From assembly GCF_014873765.1 (NCBI RefSeq), contig NZ_JADBGG010000034.1, positions 1 through 44,536 on the forward strand: 44,536 nt of DNA, in the 5' to 3' direction. Position 1 is the stretch's first letter. Every line of letters starts with the position of its first letter. Positions 1 through 7,244 of the stretch are shown in pieces. The stretch is from Desulfomicrobium macestii. Its GTDB lineage: Bacteria; Desulfobacterota; Desulfovibrionia; Desulfovibrionales; Desulfomicrobiaceae. Below the pieces are notes generated by a model. It did not search any database and was not told where the DNA came from. It was given only the letters and a program-made list of their open reading frames with translations. The translations under genes and the position numbers were made by a program.

Positions 1-181
1 GGGGCTATCGATCAACTCGAAACCTGATCGCCATGATCTACCTCATCGGGGGGAGGCTTAAATTTGCCCTACCCACTTGAAACAGCGAGGAACCAGTTTC
101 TGAGGCTAATTGAGCTTGATGCCTTGGCCAAGGCCTTCCAGGACTGCTTCGATGCCTCCCGTGACAAAAGAGATGTCACGC

Positions 182-361
182 TCAAAGCTCTTTGGTGCTC
201 TTTGTCACTGGATCTGTTCGGTCTCGCAGTTCTGTGAACTCGGATCGCAGCTTCACGATCTCGGACCAAAGCTTGCGAGTCCGACTGTCAATCATGCTCT
301 CTAAACCTGCGGTTTCGTCTTCAATAGCGGCTAAACGCTCTGGAAATGACGAAACGTTCAT
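182..361 (-). CDS. Possible small coiled-coil protein
   Basis: An open frame of 59 residues starting MNVSSFPERL and rich in E, L, R and K with heptad-like spacing (AAIEDETAGLESMID, then EIVKLRSEF), suggesting one coiled coil. It has no strong ribosome-binding site and I recognise no family. It is listed because the composition looks protein-like and the first 566 bases hold nothing else I can support. It may be spurious. Confidence 0.25.
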   Translation of the reverse strand: MNVSSFPERLAAIEDETAGLESMIDSRTRKLWSEIVKLRSEFTELRDRTDPVTKSTKEL

Positions 362-566
362 GCTATACCCATGCATGGTGAAAAAAAAGAACACGCACGC
401 GTAGCGTGAGAGCCGCAGGGTCTCGCGCTTGATTGTTATAATACTTTTTCTAATCCAGGATAAATACTAGTTCCTGGGGAATTATTGCCACTTTTTGGAA
501 GCGTTAAAATGACCACGTTGCCACCCTGTAACGGGTAATAAATGCTCATCATGGGTAAATATTGCA

Positions 567-1421
567 TCATGTGATTTTCAATCTTGAATTGAGATATTCA
601 GTTGTTTCGTGATTGAACCCAATACCGTCGAGCAAATTGACTTGCCAATATTCAGGCGCGTGCTCATTCCTTGCTATGACTTTCATCTTGGAACTGCTCA
701 AAAAATCCACGGCGGTAGCATAGCTCCTGCGGCCTATTCCGGCGAAGTCAATCAACGCTTCCCGGTCAGCCCTGCACCAGTCGCATTCCCTCGAAGCGTA
801 CCATTCACGCCATTCATCCGAATCAACTCGCAACCAATCACCCTCCAGTTCTAAGTCAGGCCTTGGTTTTGCAAAAATGCGCATCACCGGATAGAGCGCA
901 TGGGTCACAGGATGATCACCCATGACCGACCATATGCCGCCTTGGAACAAGGAGGCATACAGCGGGACATAGAAATCGTCATGCGGTAACTGTAGATGGT
1001 AAATCGTGAGGGGGCGGCCCGCTGTTGTGGTCGCCTTTCGTGTCGAGATGAGCCCAGCATCTTCGAGGATGCGCAGTCCACGACGCACAGTCTTGCGACT
1101 GTTGAGGCCAGACAGGGCGCAAATGAGCTCCTGGCTCGGCCAGCATTTATGATCACGATTCTCAAAATGTAGAAGGACAGGCAAAACAGATTTTGAAGCC
1201 AGGGGCAGTTCCGCCCAAATTCCTGGGGTATCAATCAAGCCGTCAGACGATACTTTGAAAATCAATGACCTTGGAAATTGACAGAACCGGCCTAATGTCG
1301 ACTGATCAAATATTTTCCATCGATATGTGAAGCCCGGATCAAGAGTATCGACAGCAGGCAGCAGCGCGGATTCGTGTTTTTGTGCTGGCTTTTTCGTGGG
1401 ACGTTTCTTGACAGCACTCAT
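567..1421 (-). CDS. Winged-helix replication-initiator-like protein of the element
   Basis: A 284-residue protein. Residues 1-20 are basic (KKRPTKKPAQK). Around residues 75-135 is a helix-turn-helix/winged-helix stretch with WPSQELICALSGLNSRKT followed by GLRILEDAGLIS, the pattern of plasmid and phage proteins that bind origin DNA. No helicase or relaxase motif is visible. It starts at ATG 1421 after a GGGGTGA ribosome-binding site. It lies downstream of the excisionase-like gene in the same direction, so it could be co-transcribed with it. A role in element replication is inference from the fold type and position; it could instead be a transcription regulator. Confidence 0.6.
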   Translation of the reverse strand: MSAVKKRPTKKPAQKHESALLPAVDTLDPGFTYRWKIFDQSTLGRFCQFPRSLIFKVSSDGLIDTPGIWAELPLASKSVLPVLLHFENRDHKCWPSQELICALSGLNSRKTVRRGLRILEDAGLISTRKATTTAGRPLTIYHLQLPHDDFYVPLYASLFQGGIWSVMGDHPVTHALYPVMRIFAKPRPDLELEGDWLRVDSDEWREWYASRECDWCRADREALIDFAGIGRRSYATAVDFLSSSKMKVIARNEHAPEYWQVNLLDGIGFNHETTEYLNSRLKIT

Positions 1422-1511
1422 GAATCACCCCGACAGCAAAAACCTTGACAGTCAAAATAAATTGGCCAAAAAGGTTCTAGCGGATTTGAATCACCTCCCC
1501 GCCCATCCTTG

Positions 1512-1538
1512 AAGCCCCGGCCTTCCACGCTGGGGTTT
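1512..1538. other. Hairpin between the excisionase-like and replication-like genes
   Basis: AAGCCCC (1512-1518) pairs with GGGGTTT (1532-1538), with further inner pairs around a seven-base loop. The run of pyrimidines with TTTT after 1538 would suit a plus-strand terminator, but the neighbouring genes are on the minus strand. It may be a bidirectional stop or an RNA-processing site; its role is not clear. Confidence 0.3.
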
Positions 1539-1557
1539 CCCTTTTCTGGAATCATGG

Positions 1558-1794
1558 TCAGCGCTCCCCAATCGGGGTAATCTTGGATGCTTCTAAGAAG
1601 GTGTCGAGGTCTTCTCTCAAATATCGCACACTGCGAGAAATTTTCAAATACTTAGGGCCTTTGTTGTAGAACCGCCAGGCCTGCAAAGTTTTGACTGACA
1701 TTCCAAGGTACGCTGCTGCTTCTTGCTCTCGCATCGTTCTTTGCACGTTGGGGATGTAGTCGACATGTTTTTTCGGTTCGTTGATCATACCCAT
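1558..1794 (-). CDS. AlpA/excisionase-type DNA-binding protein
   Basis: A 78-residue protein with a MerR-like helix-turn-helix of the AlpA/helix_turn_helix_17 kind: REQEAAAYLGMSVKTLQAWR, then GPKYLKISRSVRYLREDLD. This family covers excisionases and small regulators that bend DNA at attachment sites or switch on integrase genes. The start is ATG 1794, eight bases after AAGGAG; an upstream in-frame extension to 1842 lacks such a site. With the integrase at 2879-4078 it would make the integration/excision pair of the element. Excisionase versus transcription activator cannot be decided from sequence alone. Confidence 0.8.
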   Translation of the reverse strand: MGMINEPKKHVDYIPNVQRTMREQEAAAYLGMSVKTLQAWRFYNKGPKYLKISRSVRYLREDLDTFLEASKITPIGER

Positions 1795-1941
1795 GTTGTC
1801 ATCTCCTTTTGGAATAAAAAATGGCCGCCTGCGGGACACCACATACGACCATCGGAGACCATAGAACTAAAAATATGGATATGACTTTATTTTACATGCG
1901 CTACTGTCGGACACTGAAATCGGTTTCTAATATCAGGCCCC

Positions 1942-2763
1942 CTATATTTCGAGCACTTCTACGGCATCAATACATTTGCGCGTATTGGCAAGCCAGCGCT
2001 GAAACTGCCTTTCGCTGGAATTTGCCTTACCAAAGTTCTTCGGCCCATGTTCTTTCAGTTTTTTTCGAACTCTGCGAATTCCTTCGGCGTCTGACACCTC
2101 ATTTTCTTCTATATAGTCAAACAATAAGAGGCCAATAGCGCGGGATTCATCGCTTACAGTTCTGTACACAACGCCCTTAGCGCAAAGCTCTTCCTGTATC
2201 CTTTTAATATCATAATCAACTAATATTCCAAAATCTAAGGCATTAAAATCATTTTTTAAATATTCATGCTTTATATATTTAAGCAAATCTCTTATATCAG
2301 TTATAATATAATTCGTATTATTATTAATATCTACAGAAACATGTAAAATATTTCTTTCATTAATATTGTAAGAGATAATCGAACTATCCCTTTCAACTGG
2401 ATTTAATGATTTTCCAATGCAGATATCATTTACTATATCTAAAGGGTTTTGCTTCCAACATGCATAAGAAAAATTATTATTTATATACTTGCTTAATTCT
2501 AATAATCTGCTTATATCATTATAATTATCATTATAAAAATCAAGATCAGTATTTTCAAAGTAGTTTATACCTCTCAAGCAACTTTTGTACAAAATTTTTT
2601 TTAATTCAATATTTTCACCACATAATGAGTAAATATAGTCATAAGTTGCATTTTTTTCATTTGCCATCTGTTTATAGTTAATATTTCTTACAGTATATTG
2701 ACCTTTCCAGTATGTATACCCATTAACCCATTTAATAGAAGCAGTATTTTTTTGTACTGGCAT
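1942..2763 (-). CDS. AT-rich orphan protein of the element
   Basis: A 273-residue protein I do not recognise. Residues 1 to about 190 are coded by extremely AT-rich DNA (long A/T runs between about 2200 and 2700) and are rich in N, I, Y and K. The last 80 residues use ordinary codons and look like a basic helical segment (GIRRVRKKLKEHG, then SSERQFQRWL), possibly DNA-binding. There is no signal peptide or transmembrane segment. The composition differs sharply from both neighbours, typical of cargo genes such as defence or regulatory genes, but no catalytic motif supports a function. The composition break inside the frame suggests a mosaic gene. Confidence 0.6.
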   Translation of the reverse strand: MPVQKNTASIKWVNGYTYWKGQYTVRNINYKQMANEKNATYDYIYSLCGENIELKKILYKSCLRGINYFENTDLDFYNDNYNDISRLLELSKYINNNFSYACWKQNPLDIVNDICIGKSLNPVERDSSIISYNINERNILHVSVDINNNTNYIITDIRDLLKYIKHEYLKNDFNALDFGILVDYDIKRIQEELCAKGVVYRTVSDESRAIGLLLFDYIEENEVSDAEGIRRVRKKLKEHGPKNFGKANSSERQFQRWLANTRKCIDAVEVLEI

Positions 2764-2817
2764 GTAATCTACCTCTGATTATATCCTGAATATATCCAGA
2801 AGGGGCACCCCCCTTTC

Positions 2818-2840
2818 GCCGCCGATGATCAGTCGGCGGC
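2818..2840. other. Perfect 8-bp hairpin downstream of the integrase
   Basis: GCCGCCGA (2818-2825) and TCGGCGGC (2833-2840) are perfect inverted arms around a seven-base loop. It lies just past the integrase stop. There is no U-run on either side, so it is a weak terminator candidate and could be a protein-binding site or an RNA-stabilising end. Confidence 0.4.
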
Positions 2841-2878
2841 TAGGCCCTGGAAAGATTCCGCCTGGCCCGACGTCAGAA

Positions 2879-4078
2879 TCATTTCCCGTTGATACTGACC
2901 ACCTTGTTTTGCTCTTCGGCCAATCCGTTGAAAATATCGTCCACCACCTGCCCGGCCCGAGTCAGGCTTTCGTCACGCAAATGGGCGTAACGCTGGGTCA
3001 TGTCTGCGCTCTTGTGAGTCATGAGCTTTTGCAAGGTGTACATATCCACCTTGCCCGAGCTGGCCAGCATGGACGCGTACACATGCCGTAATCCATGAAG
3101 GGCGCGGAAATCTTTAGGCAAGCCCGCCGCCTTCTTGATCTTATTCACCTGATCCGCAATCCTTGTTCGCGGCGCATAATTGCCGTTTTTGTCAGGTCGA
3201 CCGGCAAAAACAAACTGGCAAACCTTGGGCATGGATTCGAGCAACTTCCTCGCCTGAGCATTCATCGGGATAGTCTGATCCTTCCCGCCCTTGGGGTCAC
3301 GCAACCGGATGAAACCACGATCAAAGTCAAGGTCCGACCATTCCAGTTTGAACATCTCCCCACGCCTCATGCCCGTGTAAAGAGCGCAAAGCATCATCGG
3401 CCCGGCCACAGGGTGCTTGTCCTTCTCGATTGCATCCAAAAGATCTTGGAGCTGATCCGGAGTCAAGTCCTCGGTCCTGTGGTTATTCAGTTTGGGAAGT
3501 TCCAGTTTGAAGGGTAGGGGCGGACACAGATTGCGGTTCACGCCAAAGTTGATGATCCGGCGCAAGAGTTCCAGAGTATTGTGGACTGTAGCGGGCTTGC
3601 GGGTCTTGCTCATCTTCACCCGGAGACGATCGACGGAAAGGGGATCAATCTCGCTTGGGGTCTTGGAGCCGAAAGCCGGATCAATGTACATGCTAAAACG
3701 GTAATCGTCCGTGATGGCAATGCGGGCCTTGTCCTCATTGTTTGCCCGGTATTCCTTCCATAACTTGCTAATGGTCCACCGCCCGGACTCTGATTCTTTA
3801 GCGGCCTGTTCTGCTGCCCGGATCTCTGAATTCGTTGGAGCCCTCCCTCGAATCTTGTCAGCACGGACCAGCGACGCAAGGAACGGACTCCAATACTTTT
3901 TATGGTTCGGCTTTGGGGCCTTCTCGGAGGTCCGCCCCACCTTGTCCTCGTAGAGCTTTCCATCACGCTTGTAACGGATGTAGATGATGTGGTCCGGCTC
4001 ACCACTGGCAGGGGAAACAGAGGCAACAAGAAAGACTCCCTTAAAACCTTCAGCCGCGATTCGTTTCTGTCTGGCCAT
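2879..4078 (-). CDS. int: Tyrosine-recombinase integrase
   Basis: A 399-residue integrase that cuts and joins DNA at the attachment site through a covalent tyrosine. An N-terminal arm-binding/SAM-like region (to about residue 190) precedes the catalytic domain. Catalytic residues visible are Arg238 in TGMRRGEMFKLEW, His328 and Arg331 in HGLRHVYAS, His355 in LMTHKSADMTQ and the nucleophile Tyr364 in QRYAHLR. The start is ATG 4078 behind GGGAGGAG; an upstream in-frame extension to 4150 has no such site. Length fits the family. It reads away from the half tRNA-Pro about 190 bases upstream, the usual arrangement for a tRNA-targeting integrase. Confidence 0.95.
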   Translation of the reverse strand: MARQKRIAAEGFKGVFLVASVSPASGEPDHIIYIRYKRDGKLYEDKVGRTSEKAPKPNHKKYWSPFLASLVRADKIRGRAPTNSEIRAAEQAAKESESGRWTISKLWKEYRANNEDKARIAITDDYRFSMYIDPAFGSKTPSEIDPLSVDRLRVKMSKTRKPATVHNTLELLRRIINFGVNRNLCPPLPFKLELPKLNNHRTEDLTPDQLQDLLDAIEKDKHPVAGPMMLCALYTGMRRGEMFKLEWSDLDFDRGFIRLRDPKGGKDQTIPMNAQARKLLESMPKVCQFVFAGRPDKNGNYAPRTRIADQVNKIKKAAGLPKDFRALHGLRHVYASMLASSGKVDMYTLQKLMTHKSADMTQRYAHLRDESLTRAGQVVDDIFNGLAEEQNKVVSINGK

Positions 4079-4265
4079 GTGTCTCCTCCCGATCTCTGCG
4101 CGTTGCCTGGGCAGGAACGCAGGGACTATTTCCCCCACCGCTGCCCCCACCGTTTAAGATCAAAATAAGCCAAATTTGAGGGGTGTCAATAGTAAAGTAT
4201 ACGCAATAACTATCTGATAAATAACATAAAATAGAAATGAGTAAAAAATGGTAAAAAAGATAAGT

Positions 4266-4315
4266 CTGCGTTCGGGACGCAGAGACCGGAGGTTCAAATC
4301 CTCTCATCCCGACCA
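4266..4315 (+). other. Attachment site: 3' half of tRNA-Pro(CGG)
   Basis: Only the anticodon arm through CCA of a tRNA is present. CTGCG (4266-4270) pairs with CGCAG (4278-4282) around loop TTCGGGA, giving anticodon CGG (Pro). Five variable bases follow, then T-arm GGAGG/CCTCT around TTCAAAT, the acceptor 3' strand CATCCCG and ACCA. The bases before 4266 do not form D-arm or acceptor 5' strand. This is the duplicated 3' end left by integration, not a working tRNA; the complete gene should be at the other end of the element. Confidence 0.88.
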
Positions 4316-4921
4316 GAAAATCAAGGGCTTGGATATAAAAAATCCAGGCCCTATTTTTTTGGTAATATTCACCGACAACACAAGCCACATGAGAACCCGC
4401 ACGTCACTTTCGGACCCAACAATTTCAAGCACATCGCATAGCCACCACGCTAAATCGGAAAATTTCAAAACATGACAAAGGATCTCCTTGAGCATGAGGA
4501 AGAAGTCTTCATCTGCGGTCGCCAGTCCAACTATTGCGGGCTCTAGCCCAACAGAAAAGGCCCCGTCAGGAATGGCGGAGCCTTGATCATTTCTACTATT
4601 CCCGATTCCACGCTTCACCGCCCACTTGCATCGCGTTCTGGTTTGCCGCCCCCCTCTTCCTGTTATTTTGCTCACAATTTCTGCGGATTGCGAAACCTGC
4701 CGCCCTACGCTACGAGGAAGGGAATTTTGCGAAAATTGTTGCCGGGAGTGGCACGTTAGGCAAGGCCTGTAGACCGCCGAGGAATTCGAGTAGCTGCCAA
4801 GTTGGGCAAGGCCACACTTTACCTTTCTGTTTTGTCATTTACCCGCAAACATCCCGACGTCGGCGAAACTGTTAGCCACACACGCCCCGACCAAAACGCG
4901 AATATTCATCAAAGGAACAAT
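4316..4921. other. About 600 bases without a supported gene
   Basis: This lies between the attachment site and the hsdR remnant. Several open frames exist but none shows a family motif, a good ribosome-binding site or steady codon use. The only structured item is the minus-strand terminator-like hairpin at 4550-4582. I read the stretch as degraded chromosomal DNA at an insertion hot spot. Confidence 0.5.
4550..4582 (-). terminator. Rho-independent terminator-like hairpin
   Basis: Read on the minus strand, GGCTCCG, a ten-base loop and CGGGGCC (one mismatch) are followed by TTTTCTGTT. There is no intact minus-strand gene before it, so it is probably left over from a deleted gene. Confidence 0.5.
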
Positions 4922-5143
4922 ATGGCCAGCCGTGCAGCACCAAAACAGGAAGAGCCCGTGGAGGCAATCAAACAGGCTCAACGCCTGAAATCGCCAGGAC
5001 TCATCGCCAACAACGAAGCCTTTCTCCGCCTGCTGACCGAGGGCATCAAGGTCAGCTATCAAGTGCAGGGACAGGTACGCGGGCGACTGGCCATAAATCC
5101 AGAAAAACGACCTTATATTTCTGGATCAACTGAAGTCATTTAA
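4922..5143 (+). pseudogene. hsdR: Truncated N-terminus of type I restriction subunit HsdR
   Basis: A 73-residue frame starting ATG 4922 behind AAAGGA. Its middle, LKSPGLIANNEAFLRLLTEG followed by IKVSYQV, matches the start of the HsdR nuclease subunit, where a NPGLIENN-like motif leads into a short beta-hairpin before the PD-(D/E)XK domain. After about residue 54 the similarity stops and an unrelated tail runs to a stop at 5143. The nuclease, DEAD-box helicase and C-terminal domains, some 900 residues, are missing. Its end touches the antitoxin gene, so a deletion joined the two. Family call is from memory of the motif; moderately sure. Confidence 0.6.
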
Positions 5144-5145
5144 TT

Positions 5146-5760
5146 ATGAAAAATTTAATAGAATCATGCTATTACTTTATTGCAGGCCACGGCAGGGGGT
5201 GGGCGTTCTCGTCCAGCGATTTGCTGAGCCGTTTCAGCCGCCAGCAGGCCGACAGTCTGCTTTCGGAACTGGTCAAGCAAGACAAGATCCGCCGGGTCGC
5301 CAGAGGAATTTATGATTACCCCGCCTACAGCGAATTGCTGAAAAAACAGCTCAGCCCGGACATGGATCAAGTGGCCAATGCCTATGCCCGCAAGTTCAAC
5401 TGGCGCATTGCCGTTTCCGGCGAAACAGCCCTGTACATGCTGGGACTGTCCACCCAGGTACCAGCCAGTTATGTGTATCTGAGTGATGGTCCCGGTCGCC
5501 GCTATGAGGTGATGGGACAGGTGCTGGAATTTAGAAAAATCAAACTGAGGGACATGGGCTTTAAGCATCGTAATAGCACATTGCTGGTTCAAGCGCTCAA
5601 GGCGCTGGGCAAAGAGCACGTTACGCCGGAGGTAATCACCAGGATTCGGACACAGCTTGATCCCGGGCATTATGAGCGCATTCTCAGAGACACCCAAAGT
5701 AGCACCGGTTGGGTCCATGAAGCCATCCGACAAATATGCAGGCCCGACGGCGATGGATGA
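5146..5760 (+). CDS. AbiEi-type (DUF6088) antitoxin, toxin partner broken
   Basis: A 204-residue protein of the DUF6088/AbiEi antitoxin group. The N-terminal winged helix (about residues 1-65, including SRQQADSLLSELVKQDKIRR then VARGIYDYP) binds DNA and represses the operon. The C-terminal part carries IAVSGETALYMLGLSTQVPA and VYLSDGPGRRYEVMG, typical of the family. In intact systems it neutralises an AbiEii nucleotidyltransferase toxin coded by the next gene, with overlapping ends; that overlap is still present here (5753-5760), but the toxin is cut short. The frame is complete and undamaged. It now stands as an orphan antitoxin. Confidence 0.8.
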   Translation: MKNLIESCYYFIAGHGRGWAFSSSDLLSRFSRQQADSLLSELVKQDKIRRVARGIYDYPAYSELLKKQLSPDMDQVANAYARKFNWRIAVSGETALYMLGLSTQVPASYVYLSDGPGRRYEVMGQVLEFRKIKLRDMGFKHRNSTLLVQALKALGKEHVTPEVITRIRTQLDPGHYERILRDTQSSTGWVHEAIRQICRPDGDG

Positions 5761-5917
5761 AGTAGCCTATCTTCCGGACAAGCAGCGTAAAGAGCTGTTC
5801 GCCGAGACGTCGGCGGCAACAATAATCCACCCGGTATGCTCCGCTCTTGCCTCTTCCTCCGCCAGAGAAACGCACCTTGCCCACCCCGCCCTTGCCTTGC
5901 AGGACGTGAGGTCGTAG
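5753..5917 (+). pseudogene. Truncated AbiEii-type nucleotidyltransferase toxin
   Basis: The frame opens ATG 5753, overlapping the antitoxin stop by 8 bases, and reads MDEVAYLPDKQRKELFAETS, the characteristic first 20 residues of AbiEii toxins. After about 5818 the sequence becomes unrelated and stops at 5917. The nucleotidyltransferase core (GSxxD motif and below) is absent, so no active toxin can be made. The break lies just upstream of the rhodanese gene, so a deletion removed the toxin body. Confidence 0.65.
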
Positions 5918-5946
5918 GAACACGGCCAAGCACCCAGGAGCAATAC

Positions 5947-6819
5947 ATGAAACCACCCATTTCTTTCGGCATAAAGACCGTGATCATCATCGGCCTGTCT
6001 GTAGGCCTGGCATTGGCCTTCAACGCCACGCGGCTGGACAGGCTGCCTCTGGTCCATGATCCGGAAGTCGCGGCGCAGGCCGCTGCCCAGCGCGGGGAGA
6101 TATCCCTCGCCGACGCGGTCCTTCTTTTTGAATCCGGAAAAGCCGTTTTTGTCGATGCGCGGGAAGCAGGCGAATATGAGCATGGACACATTGAAGGCGC
6201 GCTGTCCCTTGACCCTCTTTCATTCGGACAGAGCTTTCCCGCACTGCGGGAGCTGCTCGAAGGGGCGACGACGATCGTGACGTATTGCGACGGGGAGTAC
6301 TGCGAACTGAGCCGGGAACTGGCCGAGCAGCTGGAAAGTATGGGATTGCAGGACGTCCGCGTGCTCAAGAACGGCTGGACCCTGTGGCGCGACCAGGGAC
6401 TGCCCACCGCCACTGGCGGCCAGGCAGCACCGGAGCAGACCTCCCCGACGCCGATGAACGAAGGAGAGACGCACCCGGCCGAGCAGTCAAACGGGACCGC
6501 GCCGCCGCAAGCGCCACTGGAAGTGCCTACGGAAACGCCTATGGAAGCGGGCCCTCTGGAACCCGCGCCCCTGGAGCCCCCCCTTGAGCCGACAATCCCG
6601 GATCAAGCGCCCCTGGAGGCCGCTCCGGCCAAGCCCGCGCCATTGGACCGGCATCAAGAACCCGCGCCCCAGGAACAGCCGTCTTTGGACTCTGCCCCGC
6701 TGGAACCAGCTCCGCTGGAAACCGCCCCGGTGGAAACCGCTCCAATGGAAACCGCGCCTGAGGAACCGGCGACTCAGTCCCCTCCCCTTGATTCAAAACC
6801 CCTGGGAGAAAAATCATGA
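5947..6819 (+). CDS. Membrane-anchored rhodanese with Pro/Leu/Glu-rich tail
   Basis: A 290-residue protein. Residues 8-25 form an uncleaved-looking membrane anchor, putting the rest in the periplasm. Residues about 50-155 are a rhodanese (sulfurtransferase) domain with FVDAREAGEYEHGHIEGAL and the active loop TYCDGEYCELS (catalytic Cys114, with a second cysteine Cys119 inside the loop). Residues about 165-290 are low complexity, built on irregular copies of PLEPAPLE/ETAPVETAP; such tails usually act as spacers reaching through the cell wall or binding surfaces. The start ATG 5947 follows AGGAG. The stop overlaps the next gene (ATGA), so the two are translationally coupled. The role is probably periplasmic sulfur or thiol chemistry; the substrate is unknown. 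Confidence 0.85.
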   Translation: MKPPISFGIKTVIIIGLSVGLALAFNATRLDRLPLVHDPEVAAQAAAQRGEISLADAVLLFESGKAVFVDAREAGEYEHGHIEGALSLDPLSFGQSFPALRELLEGATTIVTYCDGEYCELSRELAEQLESMGLQDVRVLKNGWTLWRDQGLPTATGGQAAPEQTSPTPMNEGETHPAEQSNGTAPPQAPLEVPTETPMEAGPLEPAPLEPPLEPTIPDQAPLEAAPAKPAPLDRHQEPAPQEQPSLDSAPLEPAPLETAPVETAPMETAPEEPATQSPPLDSKPLGEKS

Positions 6820-7244
6820 ACGCAGCATCCTTGTCCCGGGGCTCGCGCCTGGCCCTGGCCCTCATCTTCGTGGCTGCCGCCCCTCAGAAAATCATGGCTC
6901 CGGCGGATTTCGCCGCCAGCGTGGGCAGCTATCTCATCCTGCCGGACATACTCATCAATTTCACAGCCCTGACCCTGCCCTGGCTGGAAATGATCGTGGC
7001 CTTCCTGCTCGTGTGCCGCGTCTGGACCGGGCCCGCCCTGTTCCTGGCCAACGCCATGCTCATCGTCTTCCTGGGCGCGATCCTTGGCGCATACTTCCGG
7101 GGCATCGACCTGAACTGCGGGTGCTTCTCCAGCACGCCCGGGACTTCCGGCGACATGGTCTTCTACATCGTCCGCGACGTCATTTTCGTGGCCATCGGCC
7201 TGACGGCGGCCTGGTTCCATCGGCGCGGGCTCGACGCGGACTAG
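6816..7244 (+). CDS. MauE/DoxX-like four-helix membrane protein
   Basis: A 142-residue protein with four transmembrane helices, of the MauE/DoxX group: first helix with VAAAPQKIMAPADFA, then YLILPD, LPWLEMIVAFLL, and a Cys pair in GIDLNCGCFSST before the last helix. MauE-type proteins work with periplasmic thiol/disulfide partners, and the CGC motif on a loop fits that. It overlaps the rhodanese gene by four bases, so the pair likely acts together. Its stop codon lies in a CTAG shared with the stop of the convergent pabB-pabC gene. The exact reaction is not known. Confidence 0.75.
   Translation: MNAASLSRGSRLALALIFVAAAPQKIMAPADFAASVGSYLILPDILINFTALTLPWLEMIVAFLLVCRVWTGPALFLANAMLIVFLGAILGAYFRGIDLNCGCFSSTPGTSGDMVFYIVRDVIFVAIGLTAAWFHRRGLDAD

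Larger units (their letters stand above)
1..4315. mobile_element. Right end of a tRNA-Pro-integrated genetic element
   Basis: A block of minus-strand genes (winged-helix replication-type protein, excisionase-like protein, AT-rich orphan, tyrosine integrase) ends at a 3' half of tRNA-Pro at 4266-4315. The integrase lies directly beside this half tRNA, the usual layout for elements that insert into the 3' end of tRNA genes. The DNA is lower in G+C and uneven compared with the genes after 5900. The other end, with the intact tRNA-Pro gene, should lie to the left, outside the window. No capsid or conjugation gene is visible here, so whether it is a prophage, an ICE or a satellite cannot be said. 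Confidence 0.8.

Noticed and set aside
4240-4315. A complete tRNA gene
   Set aside because: The acceptor 5' strand and D-arm are absent; only the anticodon arm to CCA is present.
4534-4875. A 113-residue plus-strand protein in the gap after the attachment site
   Set aside because: There is no ribosome-binding site, no motif and poor codon use; it crosses a terminator-like hairpin.
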